Notes under the pieces: model-generated
Seen by the model: the letters and a program-made list of their open reading frames with translations, nothing else
Databases searched by the model: none
Told to the model about the DNA's origin: nothing
Position numbers and translations under genes: made by a program
In this document: positions 45,509-54,922 of the stretch, piece by piece
Position numbering within the stretch: the stretch's first letter is position 1
Layout: every line of letters starts with the position of its first letter
Source of the DNA: Planctomycetota bacterium
Lineage (GTDB): Bacteria > Planctomycetota > Phycisphaerae > WQYP01
Assembly (NCBI GenBank): GCA_021790385.1
Contig: JAJYDW010000009.1
Location: forward strand, 1 to 64,000
Length of the DNA: 64,000 bases
Direction of reading: 5' to 3'

Positions 45509-46264
45509 TTAATGCCAAGTGGGTGCCGGTTGTGAAGTGACACCATTCACCTGCGTGATATCCCGGGCCGTACCGACATGCCAATCCGCAAACAAAACAT
45601 TGGCGGATGTAAGCTGCCAGGCCGGACCATGAAATGGATACATATCTGCCAGAACCCAAGTACCCGCGGCAGAAAGCAACTGGTAGACATCAATAGTATG
45701 GTTCGGCGGACCAATTTTCCAATTCTGAATGACATCGCCGGAAAGCCCCATGTTGTATTGGTAACTGGTTCCTTCTGCAGCAAAATAAGAGGGGTAAGTC
45801 GTGGAAGAACCAGCCGGAGAGAACGCGTTAATATCCGCCGGGCACAACCACGCCGCCGGATTACCATGGTCGTTGATCGGCGGCACCCAATTGGGTGTGG
45901 GGATAGTTGCCGGCGGAGGTACCTTGCCAATCACGCATTGAATTGGCGGTGGGTCGGTCACCACGATACCCTGATCGGTAGTGATGGAGTAATTGACAGT
46001 GGGCATCATCGGCGAAACCGGAAAAATGTTATTGCTGTCCTCCTGAAGATATTCCTGAAATTCCTGCCCCAGGCTATGCAGGTTTGCCTGGCAGGCGATT
46101 TGTGCAGCTCGCTGCCTTGCCGCCGCCAATGCCGGCAATAACAGGCCGATCAGCAAAGCGATAATAGAAATGACCACCAAAAGTTCCACCAGGGTAAAAC
46201 CGTGTAGGGGCCGGCGGAAGCGGTACGATGAACACGTATTCTTCATAATCTTCATATTCTTCAT
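45509..46264 (-). CDS. Prepilin-type pseudopilin/secretion protein
   Basis: About 251 residues. After a basic leader, [20 protein letters not shown] is the type IV prepilin cleavage and helix motif (cut after Gly, methylated Phe). The C-terminus carries [13 protein letters not shown], the planctomycete-type FADxHV motif seen in the very large H-x9-DG pseudopilin family. It would be processed by a prepilin peptidase and inserted in the inner membrane. The frame is open to 46360; the ATG at 46264 has GAGGA upstream. Confidence 0.88.
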   Translation of the reverse strand: MKNMKIMKNTCSSYRFRRPLHGFTLVELLVVISIIALLIGLLLPALAAARQRAAQIACQANLHSLGQEFQEYLQEDSNNIFPVSPMMPTVNYSITTDQGIVVTDPPPIQCVIGKVPPPATIPTPNWVPPINDHGNPAAWLCPADINAFSPAGSSTTYPSYFAAEGTSYQYNMGLSGDVIQNWKIGPPNHTIDVYQLLSAAGTWVLADMYPFHGPAWQLTSANVLFADWHVGTARDITQVNGVTSQPAPTWH

Positions 46265-46717
46265 GGTCTGATAATCCTCTATCCAACATCCTCTAAATAC
46301 AGTTCCGCCGCAGGACAACGCTGCATTATTTATAAACAGCATACGCACGCAACACATCACATTCGTAGCAACGCAGCTTGATAGTCAAACGTGCCACTTT
46401 CACTAAAGTTACAATCGGCCTCGGTGGCCACGCGGATACCCTCAGTCTGGCCTTTAAAACGTTGTAGTCATAATTGTATTTTGAGCCACCAAGGGTAGAA
46501 AGTCCCCGCAGAGTAGTCTGGCTTCTTGAGGATCTCAACACGGCCAGTGCCAAGGGGATACTCCACCATCGTTTACCGGGAAAATGTTTAGATCGCGCGC
46601 TCACCCGCTTCAAATTCACTTATTGGCACAATATGACTGCCCGCGATTGCGTGATATTCGCCCCCGCCATATTCCACGCCAGGATTCATCGGGTTCTCTT
46701 TGCAAACGAAACTTTGC
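46265..46717. other. Gap between divergent genes
   Basis: No supported gene. The right end carries the promoter of the next gene. Frames here have no recognisable product. Confidence 0.4.
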
Positions 46718-46723
46718 TATAAT
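46718..46723 (+). promoter_or_regulatory. Promoter -10 element of the Bax-inhibitor-1 homologue
   Basis: A perfect TATAAT, with a weak TTCTCT 18 bases upstream. It gives a leader of about 60 bases to the ATG at 46793. Confidence 0.45.
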
Positions 46724-46792
46724 ACGAACGTAGTTAAATGGTGTCTGCTGCCACCAGAACGATGCAGTGTTTTGAAACGGAGAATAACACCC

Positions 46793-47518
46793 ATGAGTCA
46801 ATTTTCAAATTCCGACTATAACGACGCCCTGGTTCCCTCCGAACAGGCCGATGTCATTGCCCAACGCCGGTTTATCAGTAAAGTTTTCGCCTGGATGACG
46901 GTAGGGCTTTCGGTTACAGGCATTGTAGCTCTGTTGGTATCCGGCAATAAGGCCGCTAATCAATTTGTGAATGGCAGCCCGCTTACCGGCATTATCCTGT
47001 TTGTCGTGATGATCGGCCTGATTTTTGCTATCCGCGGTGCGGTAGCTAAATTGCCGGCCATCACGGCCACGCTGTTATTTCTACTTTTCAGTGCGGTCAT
47101 GGGAGCGGCACTATCGTCGATTTTTCTGGTTTACACAAGAACTTCGATTTTTGAGGTGTTTTTTATCTCCGCAGCCACCTTCGGCAGTTCGGCCGCCTAT
47201 GGGTATATTACGCAGCGAGATTTGACTTCCTTGGGCCATCTTTGCGGCATGGCACTCTGGGGAATTATTATCGCGATGCTGGTGAACTTCTTCATGCAGA
47301 ACTCTGCCTTGCAATACCTTATCAGCGTCATTGGGGTATTGGTGTTTGTGGGACTAACGGCGTATGACACTCAAAAAATCAAGTACCTGTATATGGCAGG
47401 TCCGGATGGCTCACAGGCTAACGAGAAGGCCTCCATTATCGGAGCCTTGACGTTGTATCTTGACTTTATCAACATTTTCCTTTTCCTCCTGCAGATGCTG
47501 GGTCAGCAGCGCGATTGA
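46793..47518 (+). CDS. Bax inhibitor-1/YccA family membrane protein
   Basis: 241 residues with seven hydrophobic segments, the family layout: FAWMTVGLSVTGIVALLVSG, LTGIILFVVMIGLIFAIRG, ITATLLFLLFSAVMGAAL, FFISAATFGSSAAYGYIT and a last helix DFINIFLFLLQMLG. The YDTQKIK stretch with its Asp is the conserved C-terminal feature, proposed to be a pH-sensing site in the calcium-leak homologue. Role in bacteria is not settled. GGAG lies 10 bases before the ATG. Likely monocistronic. Confidence 0.92.
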   Translation: MSQFSNSDYNDALVPSEQADVIAQRRFISKVFAWMTVGLSVTGIVALLVSGNKAANQFVNGSPLTGIILFVVMIGLIFAIRGAVAKLPAITATLLFLLFSAVMGAALSSIFLVYTRTSIFEVFFISAATFGSSAAYGYITQRDLTSLGHLCGMALWGIIIAMLVNFFMQNSALQYLISVIGVLVFVGLTAYDTQKIKYLYMAGPDGSQANEKASIIGALTLYLDFINIFLFLLQMLGQQRD

Positions 47519-47526
47519 AATATGAC

Positions 47527-47566
47527 TTGCATTCAAGCAGGATGGCGCGCATAATATTGAATGCAA
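47527..47566. promoter_or_regulatory. TTGCATTC inverted repeat upstream of ilvB
   Basis: TTGCATTC (47527-47534) and GAATGCAA (47559-47566) are a perfect 8-base inverted repeat with a 24-base spacer. It begins 8 bases after the preceding stop, so it may be a terminator-type stem or an operator for the ilvBN operon. Confidence 0.3.
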
Positions 47567-47709
47567 CGGCACACCTGCCTGCCTGCGGGCTTTGGTGAGT
47601 GGGCCTTTTTCGTAAGAAAAGCGACGGCTTGGACCGGCGCAGGTGTAATTCGCCATCGGCGGACGCTTGCTAACCTGGCCAAGGCAGTCGAAGTTGTTGA
47701 AAGGTTTTT

Positions 47710-49632
47710 ATGTCTACTTCCACTTCCCCTATCGGGGCGGGGGCGAATGCGCCTGCCGCCAAAACTACATCCAATTCCAATGCCACCAACGCGATCGGCG
47801 CTCCACCGTCGCACCGCACGAGCAGCATCGTGGTGGAAAATATCGCGAAAGCGACGGAATTCACCGCCAACGGTTTGCCGGTTCTGGGGCGACCCACTGG
47901 CAAAACGGATCGCTATAACGGCATGACCGGTGCCCAGATACTTTTACAGATGTTGCTGGAGCACGGGGTTACGGATGCATTTGGTTATCCGGGTGGAGCA
48001 ATCTTGCCCACGTTTGACCAACTCTACGAAAAGCAACTGAATTTTATTCTGGTGCGGCATGAACAGGGCGCCGGCCACATGGCCGATGGTTACGCACGTG
48101 CCACCGGCAAACCGGGCATTGTGATTGTTACCAGCGGCCCTGGTGCCACCAATACTGTTACCCCGCTGGCCACGGCATACATGGATTCCATACCCATGAT
48201 CGTCTTTTCCGGCCAGGTGCGAAGCTACCTGATCGGTAACGATGCCTTTCAGGAAGCGGATGTTACCGGCATCACACGACCGGTGACGAAACGGAATTAC
48301 CTGGTGAAAAATGTGCGTGATCTGCCACGTATCATCAATGAAGCGTTCATTATCGCCACAACCGGCCGGCCCGGTCCGGTGCTGGTGGATTTGCCGGTGG
48401 ATGTGACTACGGGAAAAATCGAGGATGCGGTGGATGATACGCCTTATCTGCCGGGTTACAAAATCTATAAGGCGGGCCACAGCAAAATGGTGAAAGCCGC
48501 GGCGGATTTAATTAATGCCTCGGAACGTCCGGTGTTGTACGTGGGCGGAGGAGTGATTCTCAGCCAGGCGTGGCCGCACGTGCGTGAAATTGCCCGTAAA
48601 GGCAACATTCCCACCACCACGACACTTCTGGGCCTGGGGGCCTTTGATGAAAACAGTCCGCTTAGCCTGCACATGCTGGGCATGCACGGCAGCGCGTATG
48701 CCAATTATGCGGTGCAGGAAAGCGATTGTCTGATAGCCGTGGGTGCACGCTTTGACGACCGTGTTACGGGCAACCTGAAACTCTTTGCGCCCAAGGCGAA
48801 AATCGTGCATGTGGATATTGACCCTTCCAGCATCAGTAAAAATGTGAAAGTGGATGTGCCAGTGGTGGGTGACGCATGCCTGTGCCTGGAAGAAATGCTG
48901 GGCTACATAGAACCGCGTCCACGCAGTTCGTGGCTTTCGCAGGTGGCCCGATGGAAGGCGTCTTTCCCATTTGCCTATAAAGACGATACCGAGCTTTCCA
49001 AGCCGCAGGCCATCATCGAAGCCATTAACAAAGTGACCGGCGGAAAAGCGGTGTTCACGACAGGCGTGGGTCAACACCAGATGTGGGCGGCGCAGTTTGT
49101 GCGCTGGAGCGTACCGAGAAGCATGATTACCAGTGGCGGTCTTGGAACCATGGGCTTCGGCCTGCCAGCGGCCATCGGCGCACAGGTCGGCCGTCCTAAT
49201 GATCTGGTCATTGACATAGACGGCGATGCATCCTACATCATGACGGCGATGGAGCTGGCCACCATGAGCCAGTACAACCTACCGGTGAAAGTGGCAATAT
49301 TGAACAATCGCTTTCAGGGCATGGTGCGGCAATGGCAGCAGCTTTTCTATAAAGGCCGATTTTCGCACAGCGAAATGGTGAACCCGGATTTTGCGGCCAT
49401 GGCGGAAAGCTTTGGCATTCGGGGTCTGCGCTGCCATCGCAAGCAGGACCTGATTCAATGCGTGGAGGAAATGGTGAACCACCCCGGCCCGTGCGTGGTG
49501 GATTTCCTCTGTGAAACGGATGAAAATGTGTATCCAATGGTGGCCAGTGGAAAAGGGCTCCATGAGATGGAGTTGGGCATTGTCGGCTGTGCAGCGCCCA
49601 ACAGCGATCGGGAAATGGGCACGTTGGCCTGA
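47710..49632 (+). CDS. ilvB: Acetolactate synthase, large subunit
   Basis: 640 residues. It makes 2-acetolactate or 2-aceto-2-hydroxybutyrate in branched-chain amino acid synthesis, with ThDP, FAD and Mg. RHEQGAGHMADGYARATGKP contains the catalytic Glu; FGYPGGAILPTFDQLY is the N-terminal motif, DIDGDASYIMTAMELATMSQ is the ThDP GDG motif, followed by NNRFQGMVRQW. An unusual 70-residue Ala/Thr/Ser-rich N-terminal extension precedes MTGAQILLQMLLEHG. It is followed by ilvN, 99 bases later. Confidence 0.95.
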   Translation: MSTSTSPIGAGANAPAAKTTSNSNATNAIGAPPSHRTSSIVVENIAKATEFTANGLPVLGRPTGKTDRYNGMTGAQILLQMLLEHGVTDAFGYPGGAILPTFDQLYEKQLNFILVRHEQGAGHMADGYARATGKPGIVIVTSGPGATNTVTPLATAYMDSIPMIVFSGQVRSYLIGNDAFQEADVTGITRPVTKRNYLVKNVRDLPRIINEAFIIATTGRPGPVLVDLPVDVTTGKIEDAVDDTPYLPGYKIYKAGHSKMVKAAADLINASERPVLYVGGGVILSQAWPHVREIARKGNIPTTTTLLGLGAFDENSPLSLHMLGMHGSAYANYAVQESDCLIAVGARFDDRVTGNLKLFAPKAKIVHVDIDPSSISKNVKVDVPVVGDACLCLEEMLGYIEPRPRSSWLSQVARWKASFPFAYKDDTELSKPQAIIEAINKVTGGKAVFTTGVGQHQMWAAQFVRWSVPRSMITSGGLGTMGFGLPAAIGAQVGRPNDLVIDIDGDASYIMTAMELATMSQYNLPVKVAILNNRFQGMVRQWQQLFYKGRFSHSEMVNPDFAAMAESFGIRGLRCHRKQDLIQCVEEMVNHPGPCVVDFLCETDENVYPMVASGKGLHEMELGIVGCAAPNSDREMGTLA

Positions 49633-49731
49633 ATCCATCTGCGCTTTCAGCGTCCGGCATTGGCGCGGCAACCAGGCAAAACGAAGGGGCCAGGCGGGTT
49701 TGCTGAAGGCTTAACCTTCAAGGAGAATTTC

Positions 49732-50340
49732 ATGCGTCATATTTTAACTGCTACGGTGATGAACGAACCCGGTGTGCTGGCCCATGTTGCCAACATGTTT
49801 TCCGCCCGGGGATTTAACATTGATTCGCTGGTGGTCGGCCGAACCGAAGATCCCAATTTTTCGCGCATGACCATTGTGGTCAACGCCGACGAACGCACCC
49901 TGGATCAGGTGCGCAAGCAACTGGCTAAAATTGTTACTGTAGTAAAAGTGCGCGACTACAAGGAAACACCGTACGTGTCCAGGGATCTGATGCTCATCAA
50001 GCTCAGCGCCGCGGCCAACAGCCGCAGCGAAATTATTGAACTCGCCGCCCTGTTCCGAGGTCGCGTTGTTGATGTGGGCATGAGCAGCCTGATGGTGGAA
50101 CTTTCCGGTGAAGAAGAAAAACTTGATGCTTTTGTGGAATTGGTGCGCCCCTACGGAATCCGCGAATTGGCGCGCACCGGCGTGATTGCCATGTCTCGCG
50201 GAGGCTCAAGCAACGCCGGAACAGACGACGAAATCCGAATCGAACAACGTCCGGCTACAGCCCGGCCGGTGGTTCGCCAGCCTTTGTCCGGCAAGCGGCA
50301 GCCCAGCCAACAGGAACTTGAAGCCACTCCTCCGGGATAA
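49732..50340 (+). CDS. ilvN: Acetolactate synthase, small (regulatory) subunit
   Basis: About 202 residues. The N-terminal ACT domain (VMNEPGVLAHVANMFSARGF, then SLVVGRTEDPNFSRMTIVV) binds valine for feedback control. A second domain follows near 80-160 (EIIELAALFRGRVVDVG, KLDAFVELVRPYGIRELART). The C-terminal 40 residues are Gln/Pro/Arg-rich and extra to the family. Start ATG at 49732 has AAGGAG nine bases upstream; the longer frame to 49660 is not supported. It forms the holoenzyme with ilvB. Confidence 0.93.
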   Translation: MRHILTATVMNEPGVLAHVANMFSARGFNIDSLVVGRTEDPNFSRMTIVVNADERTLDQVRKQLAKIVTVVKVRDYKETPYVSRDLMLIKLSAAANSRSEIIELAALFRGRVVDVGMSSLMVELSGEEEKLDAFVELVRPYGIRELARTGVIAMSRGGSSNAGTDDEIRIEQRPATARPVVRQPLSGKRQPSQQELEATPPG

Positions 50341-50360
50341 CAACCGATACACACTCTGAT

Positions 50361-50524
50361 GGGGCTGTCAAGAAATAACCTGTACCACCCGGCTGGCCCT
50401 TTTGGCGGCGGGCGTTGTTGCTCGCTCCTTACAGACCCATTACCAGGGTATGCGCGTCGCTCGCGCCTCGCCGGCCGCCAAAATGTCTGCTCCGTATTCA
50501 TACACATTATATCCTGACAGCCCC
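50361..50524. repeat. Miniature inverted-repeat element, copy A
   Basis: The ends are GGGGCTGTCAAGAAATAA and, complemented, GGGGCTGTCAGGATATAA. The inner part is also self-complementary (TTTTGGCGGC at the left with GCCGCCAAAA at the right), so the whole 164 bases can fold back as one long hairpin. A 142-base relative lies at 30266-30407. The GGGGCTGTC ends recall IS256-type termini, suggesting mobilisation by such a transposase. No transposase is encoded within it. Confidence 0.6.
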
Positions 50525-50646
50525 TGAGGGAATTTTCGGGTATACTGGTCTGGCGCGGTCGGTCTGCACGCAGCTTCGGCCGTGGCAAGGTGATGACACA
50601 AATTCCAGTGCGTTGGCGAACGACACAGGAAAGGCGATAGTCACTG

Positions 50647-51822
50647 ATGAATGACCGTGAACGCTTTAACGCGACCATGCACTACCAACCGCGGGATCGC
50701 AGTCCCATCTGCGATTTTGGGTTCTGGCCGGAAACCATCGACGGCTGGCACCGCCAGGGTTTGCCCGTCTGGGTTACCGGCGGACACGATACCACGCACA
50801 CTGATAAATTCTTCGGCATGGATTTGTACAACGGCGGCCCCTCGCCAAACGTGTGTCTTTACCCCGCATTTCCGGCAACGGTGCTGGAAGATCGCGGTGA
50901 TCATGAAGTGGTGCAGCAGGGCGACGGCGTGCGCGTGTTGCGTAAAAAATACATGGGTTCCATTCCCACCCACCTGGGCCATCTACTGGTGGACCGCGAA
51001 AGCTGGAGCACGCACTACAAACCTAAACTGAACCCGGCCACCCCCGGCAGATTCCCCAGCGGACCGGACTTGGATCAGGCAGTTAAAATTTGGACCGACC
51101 CGCACCGCTCCACCCCCTGTGTGGGCTGGGGAGGCAGTTTGTTTGGATGGCTGCGCGACTGGATGGGGATGGAAAATATTGCCCTGGTTCCGTATGACGA
51201 CCCGGCGTGGTTTGAAGAAATGGTAACCACCCTGGCAGATGTTATTGTGGCGATGCTGGGCCGGGTGTTCGCCACCGGGGCCAAGCTGGACGCCATCAGT
51301 ATGTGGGAGGACATGTGTTTCAATTCCGGACCACTGTTAAGCCCGCATTTTTTCAAAAAGTACCTGGTACCGCAGTACCGGCGCATTACGGATCTGGCCC
51401 GCAGGCACGGCGTGGATGTGATATGGGTGGATTGCGACGGGAAAATTGATGATTTGCTGCCTTTATGGCTGGAAGCCGGCGTGAACTGCATGTTTCCGCT
51501 GGAAGTAGGCACCTGGCAGGCGGACCCCGTGCAATATCGAAAGCACTACGGCCGCGAACTTTTAATGATGGGCGGATTTGACAAACACATTCTGTCCCGT
51601 AGCAAGAAAGATATTGAACGCGAGGTGCATAGGCTAACACCCCTGGTGGAAGAGGGTGGCTTTATCCCCTTTGCCGACCACCGGGTGCCGCCGGATGTAC
51701 CACTGGAAAATTATATGTATTACCTTGAGCAGGCGCGGCGATTCTGGGGAAAAAATCATCCCAGCCTCAAGCCCATAGGGAAGCTTGATTTGATCAAAGA
51801 AAGCGTATCGCCGCAAAAATGA
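50647..51822 (+). CDS. Uroporphyrinogen decarboxylase-family protein (corrinoid methyltransferase-like)
   Basis: 391 residues with the UroD/MtbA TIM-barrel fold. MNDRERFNATMHYQPRDRSP is the family N-terminus; DAISMWEDMCFNSGPLLSP, WVDCDGKIDDLLPLWLEAG and LMMGGFDKHILSRSKKDIE are later conserved stretches. This branch is common in planctomycetes and Firmicutes and often acts as a methyltransferase with corrinoid proteins, distinct from heme-pathway HemE. It is followed 70 bases later by a RACo-type gene on the same strand. Methyl donor unknown. Confidence 0.85.
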   Translation: MNDRERFNATMHYQPRDRSPICDFGFWPETIDGWHRQGLPVWVTGGHDTTHTDKFFGMDLYNGGPSPNVCLYPAFPATVLEDRGDHEVVQQGDGVRVLRKKYMGSIPTHLGHLLVDRESWSTHYKPKLNPATPGRFPSGPDLDQAVKIWTDPHRSTPCVGWGGSLFGWLRDWMGMENIALVPYDDPAWFEEMVTTLADVIVAMLGRVFATGAKLDAISMWEDMCFNSGPLLSPHFFKKYLVPQYRRITDLARRHGVDVIWVDCDGKIDDLLPLWLEAGVNCMFPLEVGTWQADPVQYRKHYGRELLMMGGFDKHILSRSKKDIEREVHRLTPLVEEGGFIPFADHRVPPDVPLENYMYYLEQARRFWGKNHPSLKPIGKLDLIKESVSPQK

Positions 51823-51892
51823 ACCTATCGACCGACAGGGCTGGTGGTCTGGCGACGAAACTGCCCGTATTGTGCCAAGCAGGCAAGAATTG

Positions 51893-53812
51893 ATGAATCA
51901 TCCACCTGTTTCATTGCAAATTGAAATCACCACTGGTACGCGTACTGTTTTGCTGGATCAGACCCAGCAAATGCTTCCGCTGACGGAAGTACTGCGTCAT
52001 ATAGGGTTGCCGCTGAATACTCGCTGCGGCCAGCGCGGAAAATGCGACGGCTGTCTGATAGATTTGCTGCGGGGAAAGTTGATCCACCTGGTAGATGGCG
52101 AAATAATTAACGCCGGGAATCCGTTATTATCCGTGCGGGCTTGCGAATATCGCGTGACGGATCCGCAGAACTCCCCGCCCGAATTACGGATTTGTGTGCC
52201 GGCCAGGTCCCTGCTGGCTTATGAGCCGCAGGTGCTCAAGGATTACCGCATCAGTGTGCCGTTTTCCATTTTTCCGTTGTGGCAGCAGATTCCGGTGCAG
52301 CGGCAAGAGCCTGATGAGCACAGCGCCACGGCTGACGGGGCTGCCCACTATCTGAAACAATCTTTGGGTTTGCGCTCTACACCGATTGTTACCCCCGCAG
52401 CCCTGCAACAGTGGAAACAGAACCGGGGAGTCTCCAAGGTTTGGGCTGTCCTGCAATATCAACCATCCGGCTGGTCGATTACCGCATTTGAACAAGAGCC
52501 TGTCAGGCAGCCATTGGGAGCGGCCATCGATATCGGTACCACCACAGTGGTGGCACTGCTGGTGGATTTGAGCACAGGCCAGGTGCTGGCACAGGCGGCA
52601 AATTTTAACGGGCAGATTAACCTGGCTGATGATGTGGTTACACGTATATCTTTATGCGGGCAAGATCCAACCATGATTGCACGCATGCACGAGGCTGTAT
52701 GTGAGGACACGATTGTGCCGTTGCTGCGGGAAACATTGGAAATCGCCCGGGTTCCAGCGGACACATCACTGCAGGCGGTGGCGGTGGCGGGTAATACCAC
52801 CATGCAGCATTTGTTTGCTGGTGCGGATCCTTCAGGACTGGGCACGGTGCCGTTTACGCCCAAATTCCTGGAGTATCTACATTTAAACGGCCCCAGAGTA
52901 TTTACCGTCGCCAAGAACGGGTCTGCACCGGCCCAAGCCGTTCATCTTCTGCCATCACCGGCCGCTTATGTGGGAGCCGATCTGGCCGCTGGTATTCTGG
53001 CCTCCGGGCTAATTTACGATGATGGCCCATCGCTGCTCATTGATATTGGCACCAATGGAGAAATCATCTTCAAAAAGCAGGATTTGCTCCTGGGCTGCGC
53101 CACCGCCGCCGGCCCAGCCTTCGAAGGTGCCGGGCTGGCCTGCGGCATGCGAGCCGGTGATGGAGCTATTGCCTACGTACACCTGAAGACCGATCCGCTG
53201 CAAATTCAAACCCGGCGGATTGGTGAAAATGGGTATGCCGCTGGATTGTGCGGCTCGGCTTATGTGGATTTTCTGGCGGAAGCCCGCCGCACCGGCCTGA
53301 TCGATACGATGGGCCGCTTTGATCTTCAAGCCGTGCCGGACGCCCAGGCCCACATAATTGCCTGGCGGCCACGTCGCAGTTCAGTGGAAGACCGGGCGAT
53401 GGTGTTGGCTTATGGCCAAGCCAAACGCCCCATTGTTGTGGCGGAAGCGGATATTGCCGTGCTCTTATCATCAAAAGCCGCGATTGCCGCAGGAATTATG
53501 ATTCTAATGAAGCGGGCCGAGGTGACGCCGGCGCAGATTAAACGCGTATATTTGGCAGGCGGTTTTGGAACTTACATGATTGCCGCCAATGCCATCGCCT
53601 GCGGACTCTTGCCGGGCTTTACCCCAGAGCAAATAGTCCCCGTCGGCAATACCTCCCTGGCGGGAGCGTACCTTTCGCTGGTAGATGCTTCCGCCATGGA
53701 TGAAATCCGCCGCCTCGCCCGGTGTGTCCAGACCCTTGAATTGAATCTGGACCCCGAATTTGAGACCACGTATATCGATCAACTGGCTCTGCCGGAGGTC
53801 CGACCAACATAA
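51893..53812 (+). CDS. RACo-type reductive activator of corrinoid proteins (DUF4445)
   Basis: About 639 residues. The N-terminal 90 residues hold a [2Fe-2S] ferredoxin-like domain (NTRCGQRGKCDGCLIDLL). The rest is an ASKHA-type actin-fold ATPase: GAAIDIGTTTVVALLVDL, LADDVVTRISLCG, VAGNTTMQHLFAGADPSGLG, LLIDIGTNGEIIFK and VYLAGGFGTYMIAANA. RACo proteins use ATP to reduce Co(II) corrinoid in methyltransferases. Start ATG at 51893 preferred over GTG 51872. No corrinoid-binding protein gene lies nearby, so the target is elsewhere. Confidence 0.9.
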   Translation: MNHPPVSLQIEITTGTRTVLLDQTQQMLPLTEVLRHIGLPLNTRCGQRGKCDGCLIDLLRGKLIHLVDGEIINAGNPLLSVRACEYRVTDPQNSPPELRICVPARSLLAYEPQVLKDYRISVPFSIFPLWQQIPVQRQEPDEHSATADGAAHYLKQSLGLRSTPIVTPAALQQWKQNRGVSKVWAVLQYQPSGWSITAFEQEPVRQPLGAAIDIGTTTVVALLVDLSTGQVLAQAANFNGQINLADDVVTRISLCGQDPTMIARMHEAVCEDTIVPLLRETLEIARVPADTSLQAVAVAGNTTMQHLFAGADPSGLGTVPFTPKFLEYLHLNGPRVFTVAKNGSAPAQAVHLLPSPAAYVGADLAAGILASGLIYDDGPSLLIDIGTNGEIIFKKQDLLLGCATAAGPAFEGAGLACGMRAGDGAIAYVHLKTDPLQIQTRRIGENGYAAGLCGSAYVDFLAEARRTGLIDTMGRFDLQAVPDAQAHIIAWRPRRSSVEDRAMVLAYGQAKRPIVVAEADIAVLLSSKAAIAAGIMILMKRAEVTPAQIKRVYLAGGFGTYMIAANAIACGLLPGFTPEQIVPVGNTSLAGAYLSLVDASAMDEIRRLARCVQTLELNLDPEFETTYIDQLALPEVRPT

Positions 53813-53849
53813 ATCGGACCCATGAACCCTTCCGGAACCGTCATAACTT

Positions 53850-54863
53850 TTATATGCCGACCAGCGTCTTTGTCCGCAACCGGTACACCAGCCAGGAACC
53901 CATCCACACCGTTGCAGTCAACAGCACAAATCCGGCACCAACAAACACAAAGTGACTATTGATAATGGCTACCCATGATCCCGTCTGGGGTGACAAAATT
54001 CCCCAGATTTCAATGATGCCGATCCCCATGGCCATCACGATGGTGGCCAGAGTCATGGCGGCGTTGTAGTACCTGGCACCACGTGGCGTGGTGAGCGCCC
54101 AATTACAGGCGGAAAGAATAAGGATATTATCCAAGGAATCCACCAGACTCATGCCCGCAGCAAATAAAAGCGGAAATAAAAGACAATACCAGATGGGCAT
54201 ACCTTGTGACGCGGTCCCTGCGGAAATAATTAAAATGGCCACTTCGCTGGCGGTATCAAAACCCAGCCCAAAGAGAAATCCAACGGTAAACATCTTCCAG
54301 TTGTTGTCCACCAATTTCAAGACCGGGCCTAAAAGGGGAGTCAGCAGTCCGCCGGAAAGATTCGTTTCCACCTGCTGGTTGTTTCCAAATCGCTCCCCGT
54401 CTCGCCACATTTTCGCCTGCCGCCAGGAATGATACAGCCCCCAGAAATTCGCCCCCCCCACCGCCAGCAGCAGCGCGGCCGAAACCACCCCGCCAAAAAC
54501 CGTTCCGAATCTCAGTAATCCGGAAAGTGAGTGGCTTACTCGACTGACGCTGACAATAAGCAGCAAAGATAAACCTACTACCACCGTGGAATGCCCTAGA
54601 GAAAACATCAATCCAACGGAAACTCTCTTCTTTCCAGCAGAAAGCAACCGGCGGGTTACGCCGTCAATAGCCGCAATATGATCGGCGTCCAGAGCATGAC
54701 GAAGCCCGAAGACATACGCAGTTGCAGCCAGCGCTACCAAAGCCGCGTGTTTATAAAACACCAGCCCTACAACCACCCACAGGCCCAAGCTCCAGAGAAT
54801 CAGGAGGGCCAAGAGCCATAAGCCAGCCGCCTTTACTGCAAGCCTGCGATCAATAAGAGGCAT
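53850..54863 (-). CDS. High-affinity nickel/cobalt permease (NiCoT/HoxN family)
   Basis: 337 residues with about eight membrane segments. The signature FGLRHALDADHIAAIDG (HX4DH) and FSLGHSTVVVG are the metal-recognition motifs, and GLFLFGLGFDTASEVAIL is the later NiCoT motif. It imports Ni or Co. The converging RACo and methyltransferase genes suggest cobalt for corrinoid, but no cobalamin riboswitch is visible. The 59-base gap to the pyrophosphatase gene allows co-transcription with it. Confidence 0.93.
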   Translation of the reverse strand: MPLIDRRLAVKAAGLWLLALLILWSLGLWVVVGLVFYKHAALVALAATAYVFGLRHALDADHIAAIDGVTRRLLSAGKKRVSVGLMFSLGHSTVVVGLSLLLIVSVSRVSHSLSGLLRFGTVFGGVVSAALLLAVGGANFWGLYHSWRQAKMWRDGERFGNNQQVETNLSGGLLTPLLGPVLKLVDNNWKMFTVGFLFGLGFDTASEVAILIISAGTASQGMPIWYCLLFPLLFAAGMSLVDSLDNILILSACNWALTTPRGARYYNAAMTLATIVMAMGIGIIEIWGILSPQTGSWVAIINSHFVFVGAGFVLLTATVWMGSWLVYRLRTKTLVGI

Positions 54864-54922
54864 TACACTTCTCCATGTTGCCCCAAAATACCATCTTGGG
54901 TCGGTTTTATTAACCCCTCCGT

